Part shown: positions 23,589-34,951 of the stretch, one piece after another | Layout: each line of letters opens with the position of its first letter | How positions within the stretch are numbered: the stretch's first letter is position 1 | NCBI GenBank assembly: GCA_029204225.1 | Contig: CM055101.1 | Coordinates: 4,000,633 to 4,064,632 of the forward strand | Origin: Diphasiastrum complanatum | Taxonomy: Eukaryota > Streptophyta > Lycopodiopsida > Lycopodiales > Lycopodiaceae | DNA: 64,000 bases | Direction of reading: 5' to 3' | Translations under genes and position numbers: made by a program | Notes under the pieces: generated by a model | Told to the model about the DNA's origin: nothing | What the model saw: only the letters and a program-made list of their open reading frames with translations | Databases searched by the model: none

Positions 23589-24138
23589 CGCCTTACTCTT
23601 GGCTTAATTACCATGGCATCTCTCTTCCTCTCTTATTCTTCTTCTCATTATCCTCTTCTCACTACGTCCACAATGTGTGGACTGCATTAAATTCTAGTTT
23701 TTATAATTTTGTGACCTGTTTGATCCATATTTTTTTCCATTTTTTATTTTTCTTAATTTGATCTAAATAGCTAGAGCTCTAGAGCATAGAAAGGGCTTTT
23801 TGGAAGTATAATTTTTTTTTTCCATTTAGTAATAAGCAAGTATTGAATTTTTGAGGTTGGAAAAAACATTTTGTACCTTGTAGAAAATTCTGGACATTTT
23901 TTAATTTCATGATTTTCTCTCCTTGTTTGATCCACTTTTTGTCTCATTTTCTATTTTCCTTAATTTTAGCTAAATAGCTAGACCATTAGAGTCTAGAAAG
24001 GACTTTTTAACGGTGTGTTTTTTTTGTCTGAATTCCATCTAGTAATAAACAATTGACAATTTTTTGAACTTGGTAAAAAAAATGCATATTCCTCAATTTT
24101 TACATTGATTTCTCACTTGCACATCCTTCCATATTCTC
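23589..24138. repeat. T-rich region with a diverged 207-bp tandem duplication
   Basis: TGTTTGATCCA at 23717 recurs at 23924. Both copies continue with TTAATTT.(A/T)GCTAAATAGCTAGA and a TAGTAATAA.CAA block. No gene. The last 40 bases are pyrimidine-rich and belong to the array described at 28927-29098. Confidence 0.6.
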
Positions 24139-24143
24139 ACTTT

Positions 24144-24934
24144 TGTCATAAAACGTGGGGATGACCGGTAGTGGAAGCTCAAAGCTTTGAGCGTAGGCGT
24201 GTAGGAATGGGAACGCAACAGTTAGCAGCAGAAATATTCAAGAAGAATGATTCATACAAATTGCTCAAATGAACAATACAATAGTGAGACAAAAATTGCA
24301 CTCTGATTAATATCAATAGTGAGTACAATGGCTTGAAGTAATAACTTCAGCTTGTTGAGCGTGATAACGCTGACTAAAGATAACTCTGATTGAAAAAGAA
24401 CACTTACATAGCTTGATTCAGCTAGTGTATATATTAACAAGTGTCAAGAAACAAATATCTTATAAGCCTTAACTGCCATTTACTCCAGTTTTGTACATGT
24501 ACAAAGGTTGGTAACCGCCCTTAGGATATTTGTTTGTCTAGTTGTTTTAGGATATATGATAAGTTGGCAATGTCGGTCTGCCAATGTAGCAAAAACCCAA
24601 AAAACTTGAAGGTGCCCTTAGACTGAAGGCATGTAAATCCCAAAGGTGCCCTTAGACTGAAAGTATGTAAATCCCGAATGTGCCTCTAGAGCGAAGGTAG
24701 GAAAATGCGAAAAAGACGAAGGTGGGCCTGAAATGGATTCTAAGTCATTCTGGCCACTGTGTCGCATTTTTCGCGAAGGTGTGAAAAAAGGCGAAGGTGT
24801 CTGAAAAAACGTTTAGGGCACAAAAACTCTCAAAGGAAAAATGTGAAGGTCCAAAAACATGTAGTCAGCCTTCGGTTTTTAGGATGCTTATTACTTGAAT
24901 GATTTGTTTAAGACTGATCATAAGAAATCTAACA
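24144..24934 (-). repeat. 3' LTR of the 24-kb copia element
   Basis: 791 bases, paired with 28136-28926 over its whole length with scattered substitutions. Contains a small array in which AAGGTGCCCTTAGACTGAA recurs at about 24610 and 24645 and a diverged form (ATGTGCCTCTAGAGCGAA) follows near 24680. Confidence 0.92.
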
Positions 24935-24944
24935 CTCCCCCTTA

Positions 24945-27900
24945 ATGTGGATCCTGAAAAACTTTGATTTTTAGATTTAACATATCGTTAAATCTGAGAT
25001 GTTGCTCCTTTTATAGAGGCTTTGTGAAGTAATATGCTGCCATGTAGTTTGTTCTGCTAAAAACCAATGCCACTTCCTTGCTATGCACTTTTTCTATAAG
25101 GTAACGATACTTGATTTCGATATGTTTGCTTCAAGAGTAAAATCTCGGATTGAGAGATAGCGATATTGTGCTTTGATTGTCACAATAGATTGTTGTAGGA
25201 AGTGGTTGTGCAAGGTTGATGTCTGCAAGCAGTTGTCTTAGCTAGATCACCTCTTTTGTTGCATTTGTCATAGCTATGTATTCAAATTCTATTGATGCTA
25301 ATGCAACTGAGGTCTGCTTCCGGTTGTTCCCTAAGATTGGGCCTTGGTTGTATAAAAATACAAATCCAGAAGTTGATTTTCTGGTGTCGACATCTCTTGC
25401 CCAATCCACATCTGTATAGGCTTCAAGGATATTGGTAGTGTGGCTGCCTCTGTAGCAGATGCTAAGAGTTTTTGTTGCTTGGATGTACTTCATGATCTTT
25501 GTTAGTGCTTTCCAATGAGTTAAACCTGGATTTGACAGGAACTGGCTAAGTGTACTGATCGAATATGCAAGGTCTGGTCACGTGCAAATCATTGCGTACA
25601 TCAATGAGCCGATGATGGATTGAAACAGGTAGCGCTTCATCTTCTCCTTTTATGCCTCATTGTCTAGACATGTTCGACCTTCTAGGTTGAACTTCGGTCC
25701 TCTGATGTGAATTGACTCGTTGAGGTTCTGACTCATTGTCTGAGTCAGTGTCGATTATCTGTAATTGAATACCTGGATTGGAATTTTCTGGTTATTCAAT
25801 CCTTGGGTCGGAATTATCAACAGCTTTTCCTTTGTGGTCAATGAGTTGGTCTTCCGCAAAAATGACATCTCTACTTGTGAATGTCTTTTGGGTGTCCAAA
25901 TTGTAGAGCTTGTATGCCTTGTGGTATGGGGAATAGCCGATGAAAATCATTTTCCTGTTCTTATCATCCAGCGTTCTTCTTAGATCTTCAGGGATCTAAA
26001 CAAAAGCGATACATCCAAGCACTCGAATATTTTTGAGTGATGGTTTTGATCATGTCTACACCTCATAAGGCGTCTTGTCATTCAGGGCTTTGGTGATGGA
26101 TTGATTCTGCAAATAGGCGGCTATACTAACAGCTTCTGTCTAGAATTTCTTTGGAAGAGAGACATGGGTCAGCATGCTCTTGGCACTTTCAATAAGTGTC
26201 CGATTCTTCCGTTCATTTACACCATTGGACTGAGGTGAGTAGCTGGTTATATATTGTTGATGTATTCTATTGGCCTTGCAGAACTCCTTGAATTCTGTGG
26301 AGATACACTCTCCCCCTCCATATGTGGGTAGAGCTTTGATCTTCTTTTGGGTCTGATTTTTTGTAGATGCCTTGAACTGCTTGAAGAACTTGATTGCTTT
26401 GGATTTGTTCTTCATATAGTAGGTAGCAGTCCTTCTAGAGAAGTCGTCGATGAAGGTTAGAAAATAAAGAGCTCCCCTATGGAAGCAGTCTGCATCGGGC
26501 CACAAATGTCGTTATGTACAAGGTCAAGCAAGCCCTTGGATGTATGACCTAAGTCTAAAATGAAGGGACATCTAGCATGCTTGTTGATAATATAGCTTTC
26601 GCATGGAGAAGTTGGCTTACTGACAGAAGGCAGATCTTGTACTAGACTTTGAGCTGACATTTGCTGAATACTGATGAAGTTAAGATGGCCAAGTCTGAAA
26701 TGCCACAGCTGATTCAGAAGTGGCTGTGTGAAGAGCTTGACTGTTAAAAGAGTAACAATGGCTGAGTTTGTAAAGATAGCCGCTTCTTCTTCCGTAGGCT
26801 AGAACCTTCTGGGATTTGTCAATAATTGTGTAGCCTTCTTTATCGAATTCGATCCTTTGACCTGAATCGGTGATTCTGCTAACTGAGAGCAGATTCTTGG
26901 TTAGATTTAGAACGTGAAGAACATTGGACAACAACTTGACCTCACCTCTTTTGAATTCAACTATGACTGTTCCTTCACCTTCGATTGAATGTGATGATTT
27001 GTCTCCAAGTTGCACAACTCGAGAGTGAGTAAATGACTTATAGTCTTTGAACCAGTCATGATGGTGAGTCATGTGTTGAGTTGCTCCGGAATCTAAATAC
27101 CAGGAATCGATATTCAGTTGTTCTCTAACTTTGGTCATGAAAACTGCTTCTTGTTGCTAATTTGAATGACTGGCTGTAGCACTATGTGCTTGTTGTTGGA
27201 ACTGCTTTTTCTTTTGGTTGTTGTATTTCAAAATTCGACAGTCATTGATTTTGTGGCCAGTCCTCTTACAGTATCTGCATAAAATTTTTTGCACTAGTTG
27301 GAATGATAAAGAGCTTGGATTCAATCCTGAACTGAAATATAGTCCAGACTGCATGTTGCTCTTTTTGTCAGTATAGGCTGACTTTGTAGATCTCTTGGAT
27401 CTAAACTTCTGATTTTTCGAATATAGAGCTTGAGGATCCGATCTTGAGCCTGAGGAGGATGCTGATCTTTTGATCTCCTCTTGTAGGAGCAGCAAAATTA
27501 CTCTTGATAAAGTGAGGTGCTCCTGGGTAGAAATTGCCATTACCCAATTTTCGTAGGCTTCAAGTAGACTCGATAATAGAGTCATGAGTGCATCTGAATC
27601 TTCTATGACTGAGCCAGTTGCGGGTGTTGAGATGACTCGAAAAACTATCTGCATCAAACATTCTGAGGGTGAAAAATTTCTTCCTCAGATGAAGCTTGGA
27701 AGTAACGTCTCTGATGTCGTAGAGAGTTGCTAGAATGTCCCATGCATTCTTAGCAGTCTAAGCAGCACGTATGTGGCTGATCTGAGTATCCTTGATGTTG
27801 AGGGTGATCATGGCAAATGCTTTGCCATCTCTCAGTCTCTACTTGGTGATGCTGGGTGCATCTGCTTATGGTTTGAGCTCTGTGCCATCAACGATGTCCC

Positions 27901-28120
27901 ACAGTTCTTTGGCTAGAAGTATAACCTTCAAAAATAAAATTCCAGAGTCCATCAAGTTTGTCAATGAGAGATGAACTAAATGATGGATCCATTCTGGCTG
28001 AACGAGATCATTGGTAGAAACAACGATTGTCGGAATACTGTTGGTTGCGCGTTTGTTAGAAAGACGTCTTGATAGAAACAAGACTGATAATCTGCAGTAG
28101 AAATGCAGATTACTGAAATG
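24945..28120 (-). pseudogene. Copia gag-protease-integrase-RNase H polyprotein relic
   Basis: Minus-strand order. Gag: from about 28080 to 27157, with LMTLLSSLLEAYENWVMAIS and a zinc knuckle CRYCKRTGHKINDC at about 27282-27241. Protease: SWYLDSGATQHMTHH near 27090. GAG-pre-integrase: 26900-26700. Integrase: LVHNDICGPM, FIDDFSRRT, SPQSNGVNERKNRTL at 26570-26140. In the second catalytic strand ALPTYGGGE stands where a D-x-G-G-E form is expected. Integrase C-terminus to about 25740. The frame then passes to the end of RT (SIIGSLMYAMICT, 25620-25570) and RNase H (KYIQATKTLSICYRG, AYTDVDWARD, 25500-25240). The YVDD-bearing RT core is missing between about 25740 and 25690. Several stops and frame shifts. 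Confidence 0.85.
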
Positions 28121-28135
28121 CCCGCTCTTATACTA

Positions 28136-28926
28136 TGTCGTAAAACATGGGGATGACCGGTAGCGGAAGCTTGAAGCTTTGAGCATAGGCATGTAGGAAC
28201 AGAAACGCAACAGTTAGCAGCAGAAATATTCAAAAAGAATCATTCATACAAATTGCTCAATTGAATAATACATTAGTGAGACAAAAAATGCACTCTGATT
28301 AATATTAACAGTGACTACAATGGCTTGAAATAATAACTTCAGCTTGTTGAGTGTGATAACGCTAGCTACAGATAACTCTGATTGAAAAAGAACACCTACA
28401 TAGCTTGATTCAACTAGTATATATATTTACAAGTGTCGAGAGACAAATATCTTATAATCGTTAACTGTCATTTACTCCAGTTTTGTATATGTACAAAGGT
28501 TGGTAACCGCCCTTAGGATATTTGTTTGTCCAGCTGTTTTAGAGTTTATGATAAGTTGGCGATGTTGGTCTGCCAATGTAGCAAAAACCCAAAGGTGCCC
28601 TTAGACTGAAGGCATGTAAATCTCAAAAGTGCCCTTAGACTAAAGGTATGTAAATGCTGAAGGTGCCTCTAGAGCGAAGGCAGTAAAAATGTGAAAAAGA
28701 CGAAGGTGGGCCTGAAATGGATTCTAAGTCATTTTGGCCACTGTGTCGCATTTTTTGCGAAGGTGCGAAAAAGGCGAAAAAGGCAAAGGTGCCTTTAAAA
28801 ATGTTTAAGGCACAAAAACTCTCAAAAGAAAAATGTGAAGGTCCAAAAATATGTAGTCAGCCTTCAATATTCAGGATGCTCATTACTTGAACGATTTGTT
28901 TAAAGCTGAGCATAAGAAATCTAACA
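28136..28926 (-). repeat. 5' LTR of the 24-kb copia element
   Basis: 791 bases, directly repeated with 24144-24934. The LTR would carry the element's promoter and polyadenylation signals. It ends at the target duplication ACTTT (28927-28931). Confidence 0.92.
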
Positions 28927-29098
28927 ACTTTCACGTTCCCACTTCTATATTCTCACTTTTGCATTCCCACTTCCACATTCCCCAACTTCCATATTCCCAC
29001 TTTTACATTTCCAACTTCAACATTTCTCACAACTTTCACATTCACACTTCCACATTCTCACTTCCATATTCCCACTGTCATATTTTCCATATCAGTCG
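28927..29098. repeat. Pyrimidine-rich imperfect array of CACTTCCATATTCC-like units
   Basis: Roughly ten to twelve imperfect units such as CCCACTTCCACATTCC and TCACTTCCATATTCCC. The same kind of sequence (CATCCTTCCATATTCTC) lies at 24121-24143 on the other side of the copia element, so the element inserted into this array. Confidence 0.75.
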
Positions 29099-29774
29099 AT
29101 GGTCGGATCGATCATGTATGCCATGGTCTGCACCAGACCTGATCTAGCATTTACAATCTGCACATTGTCACAGTTTATGTCAAATCCTGGCCTACCTCAC
29201 TGGAAAGCTCTACTCAGAATATTAAAATGCTTTCAAGCCACTAAGCACTATGCTTTGTGTTATAATGAAAATACAAAGAATGCTTTGACATTACTTACTT
29301 ATTATGACTCTGATTGGGCTGGAATGTGGACACAAGAAAATCCACATCTGGCTATCTTTGCTTTCTAGAAAGAGGACCCATTTCTTAAAATAGTCAAAAA
29401 CAGAAATGCATTTCCTTGTTCTCCGCAGAATCAGAATATGTCGTAGCTACCTCTGCAGTGAAGGAAATTATCTGGCTCAGAAGATTGCTTCAGGATCTTA
29501 TGATCTCTCAAATCATTCCAACTATACTCTATTGCGACAATCCAAGTTGCATTGCTCTATCTCTAAACCCACGAACTCACTCTAGAACTAAACACATTGA
29601 AGTTCAATTTCATTTTCTTAGAGAAAATGTTCAGAATACGGATGTTGAATTAAGTTACTGTCCTCTACTGCCAGTATGTTGGCTGATATCTTGACTAAGC
29701 CTCTTTCGAGAGAAAAGCATGTTGCATTATGTAGCTTGCTTAATTTCATTCAGGATCCTAGAAATTAAGCTTAA
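29099..29774 (+). pseudogene. Copia RT end and RNase H relic
   Basis: Plus strand: SIMYAMVCTRPDLAFTIC, LPHWKALLRILKCFQATKHY, YYDSDWAG (RNase H aspartates), then after a stop near 29368 a shifted frame FSAESEYVVATSAVKEIIW, LYCDNPSCIALS, SRTKHIEVQFHFLREN. This is the standard C-terminal end of a copia polyprotein. The rest of the element is absent on the left, where the pyrimidine array begins. A frame change and stops make it a pseudogene. Confidence 0.88.
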
Positions 29775-29802
29775 GGGGGCGGGGGGGGGGGGGGGGGGGG
29801 GG
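29768..29802 (+). other. Polypurine tract with a 22-base G run
   Basis: AAGCTTAAGGGGGC followed by 22 G's (29781-29802), just before an LTR-like TTGGAATTAAG. The position is that of a copia polypurine tract; the G run is far longer than usual and has apparently overwritten the TG that should start the LTR. Confidence 0.75.
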
Positions 29803-30507
29803 TTGGAATTAAGCATCACTCTAACTCACCAGAATTTGAGTCATCAGAACACGAATCATTCAAATTCGTCTCAATTTTTTCACATGTGTGAGACAATACA
29901 CAAATCTATCCTTTGATCCCTCCTAATGTCTCATACTAATCCATGTCCATCCAATCAAATTGCACTTCACAAGCTACATTATTATGCTTCACATGTGGGT
30001 GGGAATAAGCTCCACACATATAAAATGACATTCTGTAGATGAATTTTGGCCTTCATCAAGCTATATTTTGCATTTTTTCACACTCCTTTCATTCCCCAAC
30101 AACAACACATGAACTACTTTCTCTACAACTGTAGAAGAATAATCCTAGCAAGCTTGGCTGCCAACAATGACAATAGACATGTTTTTCCATGTTTGGCTTC
30201 TCACTCACAGAAAAATCATATTTCTTTACTGACAAATAGAGAGAGCTTTATTTTCTTCTTCATATATTATCTTATGCTAAAAGTCCCAAGCATTCATAAG
30301 CTATTAACACTAATTGTTGCCAGATCTATTCTCAACACATTGCCTAGTGCTCGGGAAAATCGGCAAAGTATAGGAATGGAACTGGCAAGTTTTCTCAAAA
30401 ATTGGTATCATAAAATATTTGACGGTGTTTTATACAAGCATATAAACCTTTGTATGAGTAAAAGTCTTCAAAAATTTGAGAACTCCTATAAAATGCAAGT
30501 TTTTTGA
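29803..30507 (+). repeat. 3' LTR relic of the copia at 29.1 kb
   Basis: Starts TTGGAATTAAG right after the polypurine tract, as copia LTRs do. Carries a TATA-like TATAAAA at 30019-30025. A long open frame inside it (30046-30507) begins with TTG and has no family resemblance, so it is taken as chance. The right LTR end is not resolved. Confidence 0.55.
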
Positions 30508-32099
30508 GGATAACTCAAAGGAGGTTTCTCGAGCATTGATCTTGCTTCTTTACGAACTATCATTGGGTGGGTACATGGCCTTTATAACAATTTACCCTTT
30601 CTTCTTTGCTTGATTAAGACCGAAATTTTCTTTTTGATTTTCGACCCTTCCAAATAGCTCATTTATCATATTGTCAAGCTGCCACTTTGTCACTAAAGTG
30701 CATTTCCCTATGGTCATATGGCCTTGGAAGTTTGTTGCCGATCTAATGCCCATTCAATTTTCATCATATGCTCTGAATTAAGTTTGCTTTGACCTTGGAA
30801 CTCATAATCTGGGGCACCTTCTCAAGCAAACCGATTTCCTAAAAAGCAACATTGATTATTTTATATTGGTTTTGTTATCTAAGGCAATTTATGTGGTTAA
30901 ATACTACTAAGGTCGATATTTCAAATGTCAATTTTTACAACATTTTGAAAAAAAATTGCTAATAGTGGCCCCAAACCTAAAAAAATAATTGTTTTCATAA
31001 CTTAAGAGGGAAAATAGGCACATACAAAAAACGAAAACAAAAAAGCGTGACCGCTGATATATCTCTTCTACTTCACCACGTCCTATAAAGAAAGGGGATC
31101 TTTTGGAGTTTTGAGAAATTTTCTCTGCAACTGTCATGATTAATGCAAGAAGTTTCTGATCAGCAACTCCTGACCTCCACTTCCACTCTCAAATTCCAAA
31201 GACGTCGCAAACGATGCGATGCCGCAGGTGCATGGCAGCGCCCGGGGGGACTCGCCGGCTGCCGCTTAAGATCTGAGCTGACACGTGACGAAATCATCCT
31301 TGAAGATTGAAACATCAGAGCTGGAGCTTACAAAGTTGGAACTTGGGACCAGCATTGGAAATGAAATGAAGGCTTTATATCATCTCGAAAGCTGTGCAAC
31401 TAGATGCAAATCTATCACGATTCACGAGAGGTTGAGAAGTAATGGTACGCCGAAGCTGAACAAACTAGAACCTGAAAATGATTCCCTTATGCAGGCAGAC
31501 TCCAGACAACGAGAAAAATTGTGGCAGTGGAGTGTCGTAGCCACTAAGCAGAACAGCAAGCAAGCATCGTGCTTCGGAGTCGTCATGATGCATCAACGAT
31601 GACTGTGTAAGGGTATCACAGAATATCTCATGCAAATCCACGGATGATGCATCTGCGTTCTGCACTTCATTGCAGCCCCAGAATATCTCTCGCAAATCCA
31701 TGCATGGATCTATCTACTTTGTACTCATGCGGGCAACTCCTTGCAGCGCTGATGTAGGAGAAAGGGATGATATACTGTGAGCCTTGAGGCCAGTTGTCCA
31801 CGTGGAAGATGGCAATTACAGAAAGAGAAACCTCTTCAGCTTGCAAACACACATGGCAGACGGCCACTGGATACGTGCTCTAGATTTTGAGGGCATGCGC
31901 TGCTGTGCACGTTAACAGTTGCAAAGTGTGTTGGAAGCCATTCTTGAAATTTGACGCCGTCCTGCCCTTCAAAGCCAAATGCCAATTTGGACGAATTTGA
32001 CAGGCACTTGTAATTTTAGGCCGTCGACACTGAAGTGTATAATCTTTTTAAAATCGTCATTTTGATGGGCTACAATTTATTTCAAAGTGTCACTAGTGA
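30508..32099. other. No gene seen
   Basis: Mixed-composition spacer. An imperfect direct repeat CAGAATATCTC...GCAAATCCA occurs at about 31618 and 31678. No domain on either strand. Confidence 0.4.
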
Positions 32100-32279
32100 T
32101 GTGAGCCCGCAAGTTAGTGGGCGGGCAGGCGTTTTGGGCGGGCAAGGCAGGGTTTTGTGTTGGTGGGCAAAGGGGACGGTTAAAATTTTGAAAAATGGGA
32201 AGTTTTTTTTTTGGCAGGGTCAGGCTACTCGTGGGGCAGCACGACTGTTGCTCGAAAAGAAAACATGAAAGAAAATGTG
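32100..32279. other. G-rich stretch before a hairpin
   Basis: Contains GGGCGGGCA repeated at 32119 and 32137 and a run of T at 32206-32214. No coding sense seen. It lies directly before the hairpin at 32280-32338. Confidence 0.4.
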
Positions 32280-32338
32280 GTTTCCAGGCAACTCACGACC
32301 CGTCACAGCGTGACGGGCAGCGTGAGCTGCCCGGAAAC
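32280..32338. repeat. 59-nt near-perfect hairpin
   Basis: Arms 32280-32306 and 32310-32338 around a 3-base loop (AGC). The inner stem is CCCGTCAC/GTGACGGG (8 bp), then a 1-against-3 internal loop, then CTCACG/CGTGAG, one mismatch, GGCA/TGCC, one mismatch, and GTTTCC/GGAAAC: about 24 pairs in all. No open frame and no obvious terminator role in a plant context. May be a transposon end or a small-RNA-type fold-back. Confidence 0.9.
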
Positions 32339-33203
32339 ACTAAAGTTTTAATTATAATAAAAAATTTAAGGTGCTTGTATAAGTTGTAATATAAGTGCAT
32401 GACACATTTTTATAACTTCAAATTTAACTCTTTCCAAGTTTCAAAATTTATAACTTAATGTAAAATTGAGATTCACAACTTCAAACTTAAAAAACTGTGG
32501 AGTTTAGCATGGGCCATAGGAGAGATTGGCCCGAAGTCTAAAGCTTGAACAATGGGCTAGGTTGCAACTAGAGAACTTCTAAAGCTTGAACAATGGGTTA
32601 GGTTGCAACTAGAGAACTTCTAGCTTAGAGTTATCCACCTTTTCAAGTTTCAAAGTTCATAATTTAGTTCTCATATTCACGGGAGTTGAAATAACTTGAA
32701 GGGCTAGTGGGCAGCCTAGAAGCCTCCAATCTTGTTCATTACATGGTTTGCTTGAAATCTTTATAAGAAATGTAAATAGGACAAAATTTCAATGCTCTTA
32801 AAAAAATTTAAAACCCACAAAACTTAAGATTTAAACTTATGAATGGTTAAAAATATAGAACTTGAAACTTAAGATTTATAGCTAAAACCAGTTGATTTTG
32901 AGCCATATAAAAAATCTATAAATCTAAAATGCAGCTTTACAAAATGAATTTCAACAATTGGGCTATTTGTTTTTTTTGGTATTTTGCGAGCATTGGACAA
33001 TCTTATACATTTTTTACTTGGAATCTAATATTAAAATTAAAAATGAAATTTGCATGAAAGTTCTATCCTTTGCAAAATAAAATTTGAAAGGCAACTTTTA
33101 TGTAAGGACACCACCACACGACGGGCATGAACATTGTGACGTCATGAAAATAAAGCACGAAGGGCAATCCCGAACGTCAAATTCAACGCTGGTTGAAGCT
33201 ATT
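32339..33203. other. AT-rich spacer with a 41-bp tandem duplication
   Basis: TAAAGCTTGAACAATGGG at 32539 recurs at 32580 (period 41), with both copies continuing TAGGTTGCAACTAGAGAAC. Otherwise no gene. Could be leader of the coiled-coil element that follows. Confidence 0.6.
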
Positions 33204-34661
33204 TGAGTTTCCACACCCAATCACAAGCACGCCAAACAGGCCATCAAGCCATTTATTGACCTCACCAACGATCTGCACTGGACCAATGATGGCAACCTTT
33301 TGGAAGCTATCACTGAGTCTTCCATCCACGCAGCTGCCCAGCTATTGAGTAATTTCCTGATGGTTGGCAACCTCAGGAAAGATCGCATCACATCTCAAAT
33401 CCTTCACAAGATAGTGGAATCCCACACTAAATTGGCCAAAGCCCCTCTTGAACCATATAATTGGTTCAAGATTGTTTCTGCTATTCACACTGAACTTCCC
33501 ATCCCCCTAGCCTCTGATGCTTCCCTCGCCTCTGCTCCCATACAAGGACAGTTTGTGACCATTGGGCCTACCATTCCAATCATAGTTGCCCAGGCTGCCT
33601 CACCCCCGCACACCGAAGCCACCTCACCCAACACACAGTTCTTTATGGATATGTTCGATGATTCCAACCCCCTTGGGGCCACCGAAATCTTTGAATTGCC
33701 CCAGAGCCCAGCGCCCTTTGAACCCCAATCTCCTAAAAGAGGATTCGGACATATCCATGAATCTACTGTTGGTGTCGAAGATGTCAGCCAGCAACCTCAC
33801 ACACAAGGTAGCCCAGCCACACTTCGGGTCGACACAGCTGTAAAATCACCAAAACAGTTCGACGCCACAGTGCCTGAAGGGTTTGAAGAGGAGGATATTT
33901 TTTAAGAAGAAGAGACCGTGGCACCTATTGCACGCCAACCAAGGACAGTACCATCAGGTCCTCCTGCTGCTGCCGTCGCCACGACCATCGATTCTGGTGA
34001 TGCTCTAGGTTTGGTTCCAAGCCTTGGGCAAGTGATCCAGTCTATGCTAGATAAGAAGAAGGAAATGGAGCAGATAATCTCTGATCTGGTCAGCCAGAAA
34101 ATTGTCCAGCTGGATCGAGAGTTGAAGATAGCCAAACAACATGAAGATAAGGCTGAAAGCGAAAAAAAGTTGGCCTAGCAACAAGCTGATCGCTTGGAAA
34201 ATTACATCAGCTCCTTGCAAAAGGCCCTGACAACCGCACAGGATCAGGTAGATCAGGCAGTGCAAGATGCCAAGCAATAGGTGCAGCTACTGGAGGGGCA
34301 ATTACAGATGGCTGAACAAGATCACACACGGATTCAAGGTGAATTGGATGTGACCACCCTTGAGTGTGATGCCTATCAGCAAACGCAAATACCCAATCAT
34401 CCGGTCATACGGACAGAGATTGCATATTTATTCAAAAAAATGGAGACATACAAAGTGATTCTTCAGGGATTTCAAGGCCGCTTTGATAGGTTCAAAGGAG
34501 CAGCTTCAGCCGAGTTGGCCAAGGCAAAAGAGACCATCACCGCCTATGAAAAAGCAGCCGCTCAAGTGTTGGAAGCCGGACCACAAATCCCTGTCCCGGT
34601 CATGCCGCAATTCTCCCCCCCCTCCCCGCCAATAAGCTGTACCAATGGATACAGGGATTGA
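33204..34661 (+). pseudogene. Coiled-coil retroelement ORF, copy 1
   Basis: One reading frame of about 485 codons with only three internal stops (33903, 34176, 34278). The N-terminal third is helical (FIDLTNDLHWTND, ESSIHAAAQLLSNFLM, PLEPYNWFKIVSAIH). The middle is proline/acidic (SPKQFDATVPEGFEEED). The C-terminal half is a long heptad-type coiled coil: LGQVIQSMLDKKKEMEQI, ELKIAKQHEDKAES, RLENYISSLQKALTTAQDQV. A conserved end follows: QTQIPNHPV..EI.YLF.K.ETYKVIL.GFQ and PQIPVPVMPQFSP. Copies 2 (50490-50955) and 3 (47598-48523) share these motifs. An LTR of the Tat/Athila-like set follows at 34771-34951, so the ORF probably belongs to that kind of element. I do not recognise a named family; function unknown. 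Confidence 0.7.
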
Positions 34662-34770
34662 TTCGAACATGGACCAGGGGGGAGCTCTAGATATAGCAGA
34701 TCAACCGCCAACCATACCGGCAGTACAAGCGGGTCCATCCTCATCAAGGACAAGATCTCTATTCATGGAT

Positions 34771-34951
34771 GTAGTGTTAATGTTTAGTGTTAATGGATGT
34801 TAGTGTTAGATCCTCCATTCATGTTGAAATCTGAACTATACTATTGCTCTCATGGGAACGAACCTATGCGTGACAACTAACTTCATCTCCTTGATGCTAG
34901 ATTGATTAGATCTTGGTTTGAGGATAGGCAAGGAAAGAAACCCACTACAAT
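34771..34951 (+). repeat. LTR 3' part of the coiled-coil element
   Basis: Matches the minus-strand LTRs at 46017-46215 and 58681-58890 when reverse-complemented: GGATGTAGTGTTAATG, ATGGATGTTAG.G, TGAGAACGAACC-like, TGATGCTAGAT. It ends ...CACTACAA at 34951. The same boundary is seen independently, because copia integrase coding begins at 34952 on the other strand. Confidence 0.75.

Larger units (their letters stand above)
24144..28926 (-). mobile_element. Structurally complete Ty1/copia element lacking its RT core
   Basis: Two LTRs of 791 bases each (24144-24934 and 28136-28926) bound the element, and ACTTT occurs directly outside both ends (24139-24143 and 28927-28931), a 5-bp target duplication. 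On the minus strand the LTR begins TGTTAGATTTC and ends in ...GACA. A degenerate initiator-Met primer site TAGTATAAGAGCGGG (28121-28135) follows the 5' LTR, and a polypurine tract TAAGGGGGAG (24935-24944) precedes the 3' LTR. The interior is only 3.2 kb because the RT core is absent. The element is therefore non-autonomous in its present form. Confidence 0.93.

Noticed and set aside
30046-30507. 153-codon frame in the LTR at 29.8 kb
   Set aside because: Begins with TTG, has no family resemblance, and lies in an LTR context with a TATA box just before it.
32280-32343. Helitron 3' end (hairpin followed by CTAA)
   Set aside because: CTAA starts only two bases after the hairpin, instead of about ten, and the next base is A rather than T. 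No Helitron 5' end or Rep/helicase was seen.
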